Position numbers and translations under genes: made by a program
In this document: one piece after another, positions 57,041 through 64,000 of the stretch
Layout: each line of letters opens with the position of its first letter
Numbering within the stretch: position 1 is the first letter of the stretch
Notes under the pieces: generated by a model
The model's input: the letters and a program-made list of their open reading frames with translations, nothing else
Told to the model about the DNA's origin: nothing
Databases searched by the model: none
Assembly (NCBI GenBank): GCA_963724645.1
Contig: CAVRVJ010000001.1
Location: forward strand, 1 to 64,000
Length of the DNA: 64,000 nt
Reading direction: 5' to 3'
Origin: CAVXSP01 sp963724645
GTDB lineage: Bacteria > Acidobacteriota > Vicinamibacteria > Vicinamibacterales > SCN-69-37

Positions 57041-57112
57041 TTGACTTGACGCGGTAGCAGCGCACGCTTGTGAGCGCGCTGGCGTTTACCACGTCAAGTC
57101 AAGTGAACTTCC
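57031..57112. repeat. Long hairpin element, copy 1
   Basis: The arms CACTTGACTTGACGCGGTA (57,038-57,056) and TACCACGTCAAGTCAAGTG (57,087-57,105) pair with one mismatch. CGGAGGT and AACTTCCG extend the stem outward. The 30-base loop contains AGCGC/GCGCT. It occupies the divergent region between the decarboxylase-like gene and the reductase gene. The same arms occur at 60,408-60,491. Confidence 0.8.
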
Positions 57113-57124
57113 GTGTGGAGCAGG

Positions 57125-58193
57125 ATGACGTCCGATCCCCTGTTGATCTATGGGGCGACCGGCTACACGGGTGCGCTCGTCGTCGAGGCTGCGCTCGCGC
57201 GCGGCCTGCGCCCGATTCTTGCGGGTCGGAACAAGGTTCGACTCGAACAACTGGCGCGCGTTCGCGGCCTCGAGTTCCGCGCGGCGCCACTCAGCGACGC
57301 CAGCGCCTTGGCGCAGCTCCTGACGGACGTCAACGTCGTGCTCCTGGCCGCCGGTCCTTTCTCCGAAACGGCCGTTCCGATGGTAGACGCCTGCCTGCGC
57401 AGGGGGATTCACTACCTCGACCTGACCGGGGAATGCGCTGTCATCGCAACCCTGTCGCACCGGGGAGAAGAAGCGAGACGGCGCGCATGCATGGTGATGC
57501 CAGGTTGTGGATTCGACGTCGTCGCCTCGGACTGTCTTGCGAGCCACGTGAGCACCAGGCTGCGCCGCGCGTCCCGTCTCGCAATCGGGCTCTCAGGACT
57601 GGTGACTCCGACGCGGGGCTCGCTGCGGACGATGGCCGAGCAGGCGGGACTCGCCGTTCGGACGTTGCGGGACGGGAAGTTCTTTTCAATTCCGCCCGCT
57701 ACGCTGCGGCGCCGCTTCGACTACGGACGTGGAGACGGCTGGAGCACCGCTGTCAGCTGGGGCGACATCGCGACGGCGTATCACACCACGGGCATACCAA
57801 ATGTGGAGGTGTACTTCGAAGAAACGGCAACGTTTCGCACGATGCTCCTTGCCGGGCGCACATTCGGCCCATTACTTCAACTGCCGCTGGCACAGGCCTA
57901 CATGAAGGCTCATGCGCCACTATTTCCAGAGGGACCGACGGCCGCTGAGCGCGCCGTTCACAAGTGTGTGATCGTGGCGGAAGCCAGCGCACCTAGAGGG
58001 GAACAGGTCACCTCACGACTCCGCACTCCGGAGGCGTACCTCCATGAGTGCGCAGACGGCCGCCGCGATCGCGCAGCGGGCACTTCGCAGCGATGTGGAG
58101 CCCGGGTTCCAGACGCCAGCGCGCGTGTTCGGGAGCGACTTCATCCTCCAATTCCCGGGTGTGACTCGAGAGGATCTCGACCACTCGAGTTGA
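57125..58193 (+). CDS. Saccharopine-dehydrogenase-like NAD(P) oxidoreductase (one frameshift)
   Basis: About 355 residues. The N-terminal Rossmann domain has MTSDPLLIYGATGYTGALVV (GxxGxxG), RPILAGRNKVRLEQLARVRG, NVVLLAAGPFSETAVPMVDA and GIHYLDLTGECAVI, as in the Sacchrp_dh_NADP family that includes the mycobacterial trans-acting enoyl reductase. The middle region (RRACMVMPGCGFDVVASDCL) is typical of that subgroup. A frame change near 58,045 leads to SAQTAAAIAQRALRSDVEPG, FQTPARVFGSDFILQ and a stop at 58,193. The ATG at 57,125 has GGAG upstream, 12 bases after the hairpin element. It may reduce a polyprenyl- or acyl-type double bond; this is inference from family and neighbours. Confidence 0.82.
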
Positions 58194-58250
58194 TACCCGG
58201 GACGCCGCACGTCGAATTGAACGAGTCGAATCAAAGGGACGGTCCAGGAC

Positions 58251-60401
58251 GTGGCAACCGACAAGATCAAAGTAGCCGTAATTGGCGGCGGGTGCGCGGC
58301 GTTGACCGCGGCCTTCGAACTCACACGACCGGTGCATCGTGGACGCTACGAGGTGACCGTCTACCAGCAGGGGTGGCGCCTTGGTGGAAAAGGGGCGTCC
58401 GGCCGCGGACCATCCGGACGGATCGAGGAGCACGGGCTCCATCTTTGGATGGGATGGTACGAGAACGCCTTTCGCGTCATGCGGTTGTGCTACGACGAAC
58501 TGAGCCGCGATCCCGCGCGCTATCGGATTGCCACCTGGCAGGATGCATTCAAGCCTGACCCCTTCGTCGGCGCCATGGAGGAGACGTCGAACGGCGCATG
58601 GTCCTGCTGGCGCGCTGTTCTGCCGACAGCGCCCGGATTACCAGGGGATTCGCATGACAGCGCACCGCGCTGGACCGTCGCGGACTATATGATCCGCGCC
58701 GCTGCGCTCCTGCGGACGCTCCTTGCGAGCCTCACCACTGGCCTCGGCAAGGGCGAGGCGTCAGGATCCGGGCCTGGGACACACCGGCAAGCTGAGCCGG
58801 GTCAGTCAGGCATGGATGGGATTGGCGCCCTCATTCGCCTTGCACAACTCGGAACGCTCGCCGGGTTGATCCAAGGCGTCGAGTTGCTCGGTACGGTAGT
58901 GGGGGGAGTCTCACCAGAGGGCGAGCGTTTACTGCTCCCCTTTGTCGATGCCATTGCTTCGAGCGCGAGGACGCAACTCCAAGCCGTGATCTCGGGTGAC
59001 GATGAGTCGCGCCGACTCTGGACGATCATGGATCTAACGCTTGCGACGATGCGTGGCATCCTTCGTCACAACCTCATGACCCATCCTCGTGGCTTCGAGG
59101 TGATCGACGACTACGACTGCCGCGAGTGGCTGCTCCTCAACGGTGCCTCACAGCAGTCGGTCGCCTCCGGCTACTTGCGCTCCCTGTACGACCTTGGCTT
59201 TGCGTATGAAGATGGCGATCCGCAGCGTCCGCGTCTGGCGGCAGGCCAGGCGCTCCGGTCGATGTTGCGAGCGTTTTTCACCTATCGAGGTGCCTTCTTC
59301 TGGAAAATGCAGTCCGGCATGGGAGACATCGTCTTCGCGCCTCTCTACGAGGTGCTTCGCCGCCGGGGAGTACGGTTCGAGTTCTTCCACCGGCTGGAGA
59401 ACGTCGCGGTCGATTGGGACGACGGGCCGCATGTGAAGTCTCTGGAATTCGACGTGCAGGCGCGAACGCTGTCGGGTGCTCCATACGAGCCGCTGATTGA
59501 CGCGCAGGGTCTGCCGTCCTGGCCAAGCCAGCCGTTGTGGGACCAGCTCGAACACTCGCACGAACTTCAGCGGGAAGGCCGGGATTTCGAGAGGTTCTTT
59601 GATCCCCGCTCTGATGACCGCCGTGTCCTGCGCGTCGAGGCGGACTTCGATCTCGTGGTCCTCGGCGTAGGGCTGGGGGCGATTCCACACGTCTGTCGTG
59701 AAATCGTGGAGCGCGATCCCCGCTGGCGTTCCATGGTCGATCATGTGAAGACCGTCGCGACGCAGGCGATGCAGCTATGGCTGAGGGCCGACATGCGAGA
59801 GCTTGGGTGGGAGGATCGGCCGATCAGCGTTTCGGGGTTCATCGAGCCCTTTGACACATGGGCTGATATGACGCACCTGGCGAACGAAGAGTGCTGGGAG
59901 GAGAAACCACGCGCCATCGCCTATTTCTGCAACGCCCTGCCGGATCTCGAAGCGATTCCAGACCGCGATCGGATTGACTGGCCCCTGGTCAATCAGGAGC
60001 GAGTCCGTCGGAACGCCATCGATTTTCTCAATCGAGGCATTGCCCATCTCTGGCCGAGGGCGACCGGGCCTGACGGCGGTTTCCGTTGGGATCTTCTGGC
60101 TGACCCGCGGCAGGAAAACGGGAGTCCGGGCTTGGCTGGTGAGCGCCGATTCGACACGCAGTTCTGGCTTGGCAGCGTCAATCCGAGTGATCGGTACACC
60201 CTCTCGCTGCCGGGCAGCCTGATCTATCGCATTTCTCCTCTCGATCGCACCTACGACAATCTGACGATCGCCGGGGATTGGACCGACTGCGGCTTCAATG
60301 CCGGTTGCGTCGAGGCGGCCGTGATGTCGGGTATGCTGGCCGGGCACGCGATTTCACAGCTGCCTGCACTGGACGAGATCATTGGTTACGACCACCCGTA
60401 A
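58251..60401 (+). CDS. FAD-dependent amine-oxidase/desaturase-like oxidoreductase
   Basis: The 716-residue protein has an N-terminal FAD-binding fold (KVAVIGGGCAALTAAFELTR, residues 7-26) and the following GWRLGGKGAS (41-50) and EEHGLHLWMGWYENAFRVM, the arrangement of phytoene desaturase/amine oxidase-family enzymes. The C-terminal FAD motif is NLTIAGDWTDCGFNAGCVEA. The middle, about 450 residues, carries a long helical insertion (residues 130-300), unusual for the family. Start GTG at 58,251. Position directly upstream of a polyprenyl diphosphate synthase and downstream of an enoyl-reductase-like gene suggests redox tailoring of an isoprenoid. No membrane helix is obvious. Confidence 0.85.
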   Translation: MATDKIKVAVIGGGCAALTAAFELTRPVHRGRYEVTVYQQGWRLGGKGASGRGPSGRIEEHGLHLWMGWYENAFRVMRLCYDELSRDPARYRIATWQDAFKPDPFVGAMEETSNGAWSCWRAVLPTAPGLPGDSHDSAPRWTVADYMIRAAALLRTLLASLTTGLGKGEASGSGPGTHRQAEPGQSGMDGIGALIRLAQLGTLAGLIQGVELLGTVVGGVSPEGERLLLPFVDAIASSARTQLQAVISGDDESRRLWTIMDLTLATMRGILRHNLMTHPRGFEVIDDYDCREWLLLNGASQQSVASGYLRSLYDLGFAYEDGDPQRPRLAAGQALRSMLRAFFTYRGAFFWKMQSGMGDIVFAPLYEVLRRRGVRFEFFHRLENVAVDWDDGPHVKSLEFDVQARTLSGAPYEPLIDAQGLPSWPSQPLWDQLEHSHELQREGRDFERFFDPRSDDRRVLRVEADFDLVVLGVGLGAIPHVCREIVERDPRWRSMVDHVKTVATQAMQLWLRADMRELGWEDRPISVSGFIEPFDTWADMTHLANEECWEEKPRAIAYFCNALPDLEAIPDRDRIDWPLVNQERVRRNAIDFLNRGIAHLWPRATGPDGGFRWDLLADPRQENGSPGLAGERRFDTQFWLGSVNPSDRYTLSLPGSLIYRISPLDRTYDNLTIAGDWTDCGFNAGCVEAAVMSGMLAGHAISQLPALDEIIGYDHP

Positions 60402-60407
60402 CTATAC

Positions 60408-60491
60408 GGAAAGTCACTTGACTTGACGTGGTAGGTTGCGCCCGCGCCCTCGCGGGCGCGCGACGATACCACGTCAAGTCAAGTGCTTTCC
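60408..60491. repeat. Long hairpin element, copy 2
   Basis: The arms CACTTGACTTGACGTGGTA (60,415-60,433) and TACCACGTCAAGTCAAGTG (60,467-60,485) are perfectly complementary. GGAAAG and CTTTCC extend the stem after a bulged T, and a GC-rich inner stem (CGCCCGCG/CGCGGGCG) fills the loop. It fills the gap between two co-directional genes, 7 bases after one stop and 23 before the next start. Confidence 0.82.
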
Positions 60492-60513
60492 GGGATTAGG
60501 AAGCGAGGATTCC

Positions 60514-61266
60514 GTGGCGCGCGTGAAGCGACCGATGCCGGACCGGGAGGCTCCCATGCGGAGTTGGGCCTCGGCGGTGAGCCCAGTTCGGCAACGCGCG
60601 GACCCGGAGACCTCTGGCGCAGGCCCCTCAGCACCGTCCGATGGTCCGGACCCGATTACTCGCGGTGTGGTCGCAGGAGGTCGTGTGGTCGAGGAATGGA
60701 TCCGCCAGGCGCAGCAGACGGCGCGTCTGCTCGGTGGATCAGGTGCCACCGCTGGATGGGCCGATGGGAGCGGCCGGATGATAAAGACTGCCTCCGATAT
60801 CATGGCGGCATGGTGGTCTCTGTGGGGCATGCCCCAGCCGGGCGACGGTGCCGGATTCGGCAGCCGGCGGCAGGGCTCGACAAGCCACGAGTCAGCCTGG
60901 TCCGCGAGCGCTTCGGCAGATCCGATGGTCCGCGAACCTGGGCCGCCGGCTTCGGCCCACACGGAGCCATCGCAATTCCTCGCCGGGCCTTGTGTCCGGC
61001 TTGAGATTGCCAGCCGGCGCCCTGTGGACGTGACCGTCGATTTGCGCAGGCGCGGTGTCGCGCACTTCAGGGTTCTCGATCTTCGTGCGGAACAGGGAGA
61101 AGCCCCGCGCATCCAGGGGACCACGCTCGAAGCGTGGGAGTCCGATGGGGTTCGCCTGCGTCTTACCGTACCGGATGATCAGCCGCCCGGGACCTATCAC
61201 GCGGTCATCCTCGATCCCGTCCAGGACTCCGCCGTCGGAACCGTCACCCTGAAGATTCCCGATTAA
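60514..61266 (+). CDS. Unknown protein in the isoprenoid cluster
   Basis: The 250-residue product has a low-complexity N-terminal half rich in Ala, Ser, Pro and Gly with two helical stretches (RVVEEWIRQAQQTARLLGG, MIKTASDIMAAWWSLWGMP). The C-terminal 90 residues form a beta sandwich: VRLEIASRRPVDVTVDLRRR, VRLRLTVPDDQPPGTYHAVI, and SAVGTVTLKIPD at the end. The second half resembles Ig/FN3-type domains. No signal peptide. GTG at 60,514 with GAGG upstream is the best start. It lies six bases before the polyprenyl synthase gene, so they are probably coupled; it could be a scaffold or accessory protein. Confidence 0.65.
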   Translation: MARVKRPMPDREAPMRSWASAVSPVRQRADPETSGAGPSAPSDGPDPITRGVVAGGRVVEEWIRQAQQTARLLGGSGATAGWADGSGRMIKTASDIMAAWWSLWGMPQPGDGAGFGSRRQGSTSHESAWSASASADPMVREPGPPASAHTEPSQFLAGPCVRLEIASRRPVDVTVDLRRRGVAHFRVLDLRAEQGEAPRIQGTTLEAWESDGVRLRLTVPDDQPPGTYHAVILDPVQDSAVGTVTLKIPD

Positions 61267-61271
61267 TCGTC

Positions 61272-62306
61272 GTGCCGCCCGACGACGCTGAGCTCGTGGC
61301 GGAGATGCTCGACGATTACGGCAGCCGTGTCCGCGTGGCCATGGCCGAGTATCTGCGGCCGCGCGAGCCTCGTCGTTACCTCTACAACCTGGTCGGCGAC
61401 TATCCGCGGCGCGGCGGCCGCATGCTGCGTCCCAGCCTCTGCCTCGCAACGGCGCGAGCATTTGGAGCCGCCGAAGACGACGCGTTGCGCACAGCCGTGG
61501 CCATCGAAATGCTGCACAACGCATTTCTCGTGCACGACGATGTCGAGGACGAAAGTGACACGCGACGAGGAAGGCCGACCCTGAACGCGCTGCATGGGTC
61601 GCCGGTTGCGGTGAACGTCGGCGACGCGCTGATTTTCGTGGGTTTGAAGGCGCTCCTCGACAATACGGAGCCGCTGGGTCTGCCCCTTGCCATGCGCATT
61701 CTGGTCGACGCCGAACAGATGGTCCGGGAGACCGTCGAAGGACAGTCGATCGAGCTTGGGTGGCGCCGGGACAACGCCATCCACCTGGGCGAGTCGGACT
61801 ACCTCAACATGATTCTGAAGAAGACCTGCTGGTACACGACGATCTTCCCCATGCGTGCGGGCGCCTTGATCGGCTCGAGGGGTGATGTGGACCTCGATCG
61901 CTTCATCCGATTCGGGTTTTTCGCCGGTGCGGCGTTCCAGATCCAGGATGACCTCCTCAACCTGATCGGTGATCCAGCCAAGTACGGCAAGGAACTCAAT
62001 GGGGATATCCAGGAAGGCAAACGCACGCTCGTGCTGATCCACCTGCTCGAGCACGTCTCTCCGGAGGAACGGTTGAGGCTTGCGGACATCCTCTCGCGCA
62101 CACGGCACGAGCGGAGCGAGGCCGATATCCGCTGGGTTCGCGAGCGCATGGATGCCTATATGTCGATTCCGCATGCACAGCGCGTCGCTCATGGGCTGGC
62201 TGGTGCGGCGCAGCATGCCTTTGACGAGGTCTTTCGGGACGTTCCGGATTCTCGCGCCCGGCGTTTCGTCCGCGGGATCGTACGTTGGGTTCTGGCCCGA
62301 ACCTGA
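61272..62306 (+). CDS. Polyprenyl diphosphate synthase (short-chain type)
   Basis: The 344-residue enzyme condenses isopentenyl diphosphate with allylic diphosphates. The trans-prenyltransferase signature is complete: GGRMLRPSLCLATARAFG, the first Asp-rich motif in LVHDDVEDESDTRRGRPTLN, YLNMILKKTCWYTTIFPMRA and the second Asp-rich motif GAAFQIQDDLLNLIGD. The residues before the first motif (about MLHNAFLVHDD) have Asn and Ala, without bulky Phe/Tyr at both positions, so a product of C15-C20 or longer is likely, but I cannot fix it. GTG start six bases after the preceding stop. It supplies the likely substrate for the FAD and reductase enzymes in this group. Confidence 0.92.
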   Translation: MPPDDAELVAEMLDDYGSRVRVAMAEYLRPREPRRYLYNLVGDYPRRGGRMLRPSLCLATARAFGAAEDDALRTAVAIEMLHNAFLVHDDVEDESDTRRGRPTLNALHGSPVAVNVGDALIFVGLKALLDNTEPLGLPLAMRILVDAEQMVRETVEGQSIELGWRRDNAIHLGESDYLNMILKKTCWYTTIFPMRAGALIGSRGDVDLDRFIRFGFFAGAAFQIQDDLLNLIGDPAKYGKELNGDIQEGKRTLVLIHLLEHVSPEERLRLADILSRTRHERSEADIRWVRERMDAYMSIPHAQRVAHGLAGAAQHAFDEVFRDVPDSRARRFVRGIVRWVLART

Positions 62307-62322
62307 GGCCGGCCTCGACCGA

Positions 62323-64000
62323 TCACGCAATCGTGTTCAGCAACTGGCGGGCCTTCACGACGTCACCCACGTCAAGGCCCTCGGAGATGCCAGACAGCAC
62401 CGACTCGAGCACCTGACGAGCCCGATCGCTTCTTCCCTGCTCGATCAAGAGACGCCCCAGACTCTCCGCAGCTCGAACGGCAAAGAATGTCGCCGCTTGA
62501 CGGCGGGCGAGACCGATCGCGTGGGTGAGGCTGCTCTCAGCGGACGCCATATCGCCGAGTCGCGCCTGGGCCTCCGCCTGGAGTCTGAGGAGCTCAGCCT
62601 CGCAGAAGCGATCGAGGATCGTTTCGCACATCGCGAGGCCGCGCTGCGCCGTGGCCAGTGCCTGAGAGAAATCACCGGCCATGAGCAGGGCCTCCGCGAG
62701 GCCGCCGAGCTGGTAGGCGTACGTTCGCGCGAAGACCAACAGCGTCGAGGTAGTACAGACCGAGGTTGATCTCGGCGATCCCATCAGTGACCTCACCAAG
62801 GCAAACCCGCGCCCACCCTTTCGAGCAGTGCGCGGGTCCCTCCCAGAACGGAAGCATCTGGCGCTGCGTGTATTCGATCTGGCGGTCCGCGAGGTCGAGC
62901 GTGTGCCCGGGATCGCGACGGTCCCGGGCCAGGTTGATCAGGTAGCCACCAGCGATGGCCATGCCGTAGGGGTTGCCCGCTTGCTGCGCGAGCGTCTGCA
63001 GCTCCTTCGCGGCTGCCGTGGCTTGATCTGAGCGTCCCAGGATCGACAGCGCCCACATCCGCCAGGCGAACGGATATAAACCGCCGCCGTAGCCGTGCCT
63101 CCTGAGAAATTCACTGTGCTCGGTCGTGGCGTACCACTGCGTGGCCTGGGTCATCTCGGCGAGACATCGTTCGAAGTCGCCCGAGAAGAACGCATACACG
63201 CCGGCATTGGCATGAGCCGTCAGCAACGCGACCGGGTCCCCGGACCTGGCGAGATCCTGGAACCGCGGGAGGAGGGCCTCGACGGCCTCTCGATTGCTGC
63301 GAGTGATGTGCACGACCCAGAGTCCGTACAGCACACGAAGGGGTGGGGCGCTCCCCTCCCGCTCGCAAAGCGACGACGCATGAGCGAATGTGCGTTCAAC
63401 ATCCGGGTGCGCGTAGCCCAGCATGGAGAAGAGCGCGGTGCCTTTGGATTCGGTGAGCTCGATCTCATGGCGCAGGCGCGAGCCGTCGTTCGCGATTTGA
63501 GGCAGAAGTTCCAACCCGTGGTCGAAATGCTTGACCGCCTCCTGATAGGCGCCTCTGGCAACGGCGCCATCTCCTGCATGTCGCCAGTACTCGATGGCCA
63601 TCTCGGGCCTGCCGGCCTCGCCGAAATGATGCGCGAGGAGCTCCGGACGCCCCGTAGCAAGGGCCGGAAGGGCCTCGGTGAGGCGATGGGCGATCTGCTC
63701 GTGCAGGCGCCGGCGGTCCGAACGCAGGATCGAGTCGTAGGCGGCATCCGCTACAAGAGCGTGCTTGAACGCATAGGTCTCGCTCTCGATTCCCCGTTCC
63801 CGGTAGACAAGACCGGCTCCAATGAGCTCCTTGAGATCTTCCGCGCAGCGCCTCGGTCGTTTTCTCAGACACACTCGCGAGAAGATCGAAAGGAAACTCA
63901 CGACTGAACGCCGACGCGAGGTGGATCGTTTCGAGGGCCCCCTGGGAGAGTCGATCGAGACGGGAGGCCAGAAGACCTCGCAGCGTGCTTGGAATGACCG
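62323..64000 (-). CDS. TPR protein with AAA-ATPase-type C-lobe, partial (frameshifted, runs off the edge)
   Basis: The gene enters from beyond 64,000, so the 5' end (probably a P-loop ATPase and possibly a cyclase or kinase domain) is missing. The visible part starts LRGLLASRLDRLSQGALETI, then SAFSREFPFDLLASVSEKTT and, after a break near 63,860, DLKELIGAGLVYRERGIESE and YAFKHALVADAAYDSILRSD, the helical lid seen in signalling ATPases of the adenylate-cyclase/LuxR type. About ten TPR-like repeats follow (WRHAGDGAVARGAYQEAVKH; AEMTQATQWYATTEHSEFLR). A second break near 62,745 leads to QALATAQRGLAMCETILDRF and the end RQLLNTIA. Likely a signalling or scaffold protein. Confidence 0.75.

Noticed and set aside
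1..64000. Search by eye for tRNA, rRNA, riboswitch and CRISPR arrays
   Set aside because: No cloverleaf with a GGTTCGAATCC-type arm, no rRNA core sequence, no regular spaced repeats and no known riboswitch core were found. A covariance scan would be needed to exclude short RNAs.

Overview
The window looks like environmental acidobacterial DNA. Two bodies of sequence meet near position 37,335. The left part (1 to about 37.3 kb) reads like a Terriglobia/Koribacter-type genome. It carries two acidobacterial VWFA-related secreted proteins, PEP-CTERM proteins, a Ser/Thr kinase with a C-terminal TolB-like propeller, MacB-type permeases and many small palindromic repeats. The right part (about 37.3 to 64 kb) has visibly higher GC and a different gene stock: inositol oxygenase, polyphosphate kinase, a YncE/phosphoesterase fusion, a polyprenyl synthase cluster and several insertion sequences. 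The taxonomic reading is inference from gene content. At the join, a sigma-54 activator fragment runs straight into an aminotransferase, so an assembly chimera must be considered.

Many genes, especially on the left, are conserved along their whole length but broken by single-base insertions or deletions. I treat these as one gene each and note the breaks. The density (glyA, typA, murU, ddl and others are all affected) suggests sequencing error rather than real decay.

Left layout: typA; a PEP-CTERM protein; a secreted protein of unknown function; a DUF4136 protein; two ABC permeases; an HpnI-like glycosyltransferase; an XRE/S24-like repressor divergent from a small gene; a zinc-ribbon and sigma-like gene pair; deoC and a LysM protein; a subtilase; another PEP-CTERM protein; a Ser/Thr kinase; an alpha/beta hydrolase; GlsB; a family 4 glycosyltransferase; a methyltransferase; glyA; a second hydrolase; two VWFA proteins; an SRA-like/HNH nuclease. 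Then comes a compact cell-wall group: a sugar-kinase/RapZ-C-domain fusion, a MurU-like uridylyltransferase and D-Ala-D-Ala ligase. It ends with a Tat-type HisC-like aminotransferase.

Right layout: sigma-54 activator; glycosyltransferase remnant; inositol oxygenase; a DDE insertion sequence that encloses a toxin-antitoxin pair and is itself split by an IS110-family element; a pair of inverted paralogous secreted repeat proteins flanking a PEP-CTERM protein, an IS remnant and a Ser/Thr kinase; an FG-GAP protein; ppk1; the YncE/phosphoesterase protein; an acetoacetate-decarboxylase-like protein. Next is a co-directional group of saccharopine-dehydrogenase-like reductase, FAD amine-oxidase-like enzyme, an unknown protein and polyprenyl diphosphate synthase, punctuated by two copies of a long near-perfect hairpin element. 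A large TPR protein with an upstream ATPase-type domain runs off the right edge.

The most notable items are the kinase-RapZ/MurU/Ddl module, which fits sensing and salvage of peptidoglycan amino sugars; the isoprenoid redox cluster with its hairpin elements; and the nested IS locus with a candidate guide RNA. No tRNA, rRNA or CRISPR array was recognised.
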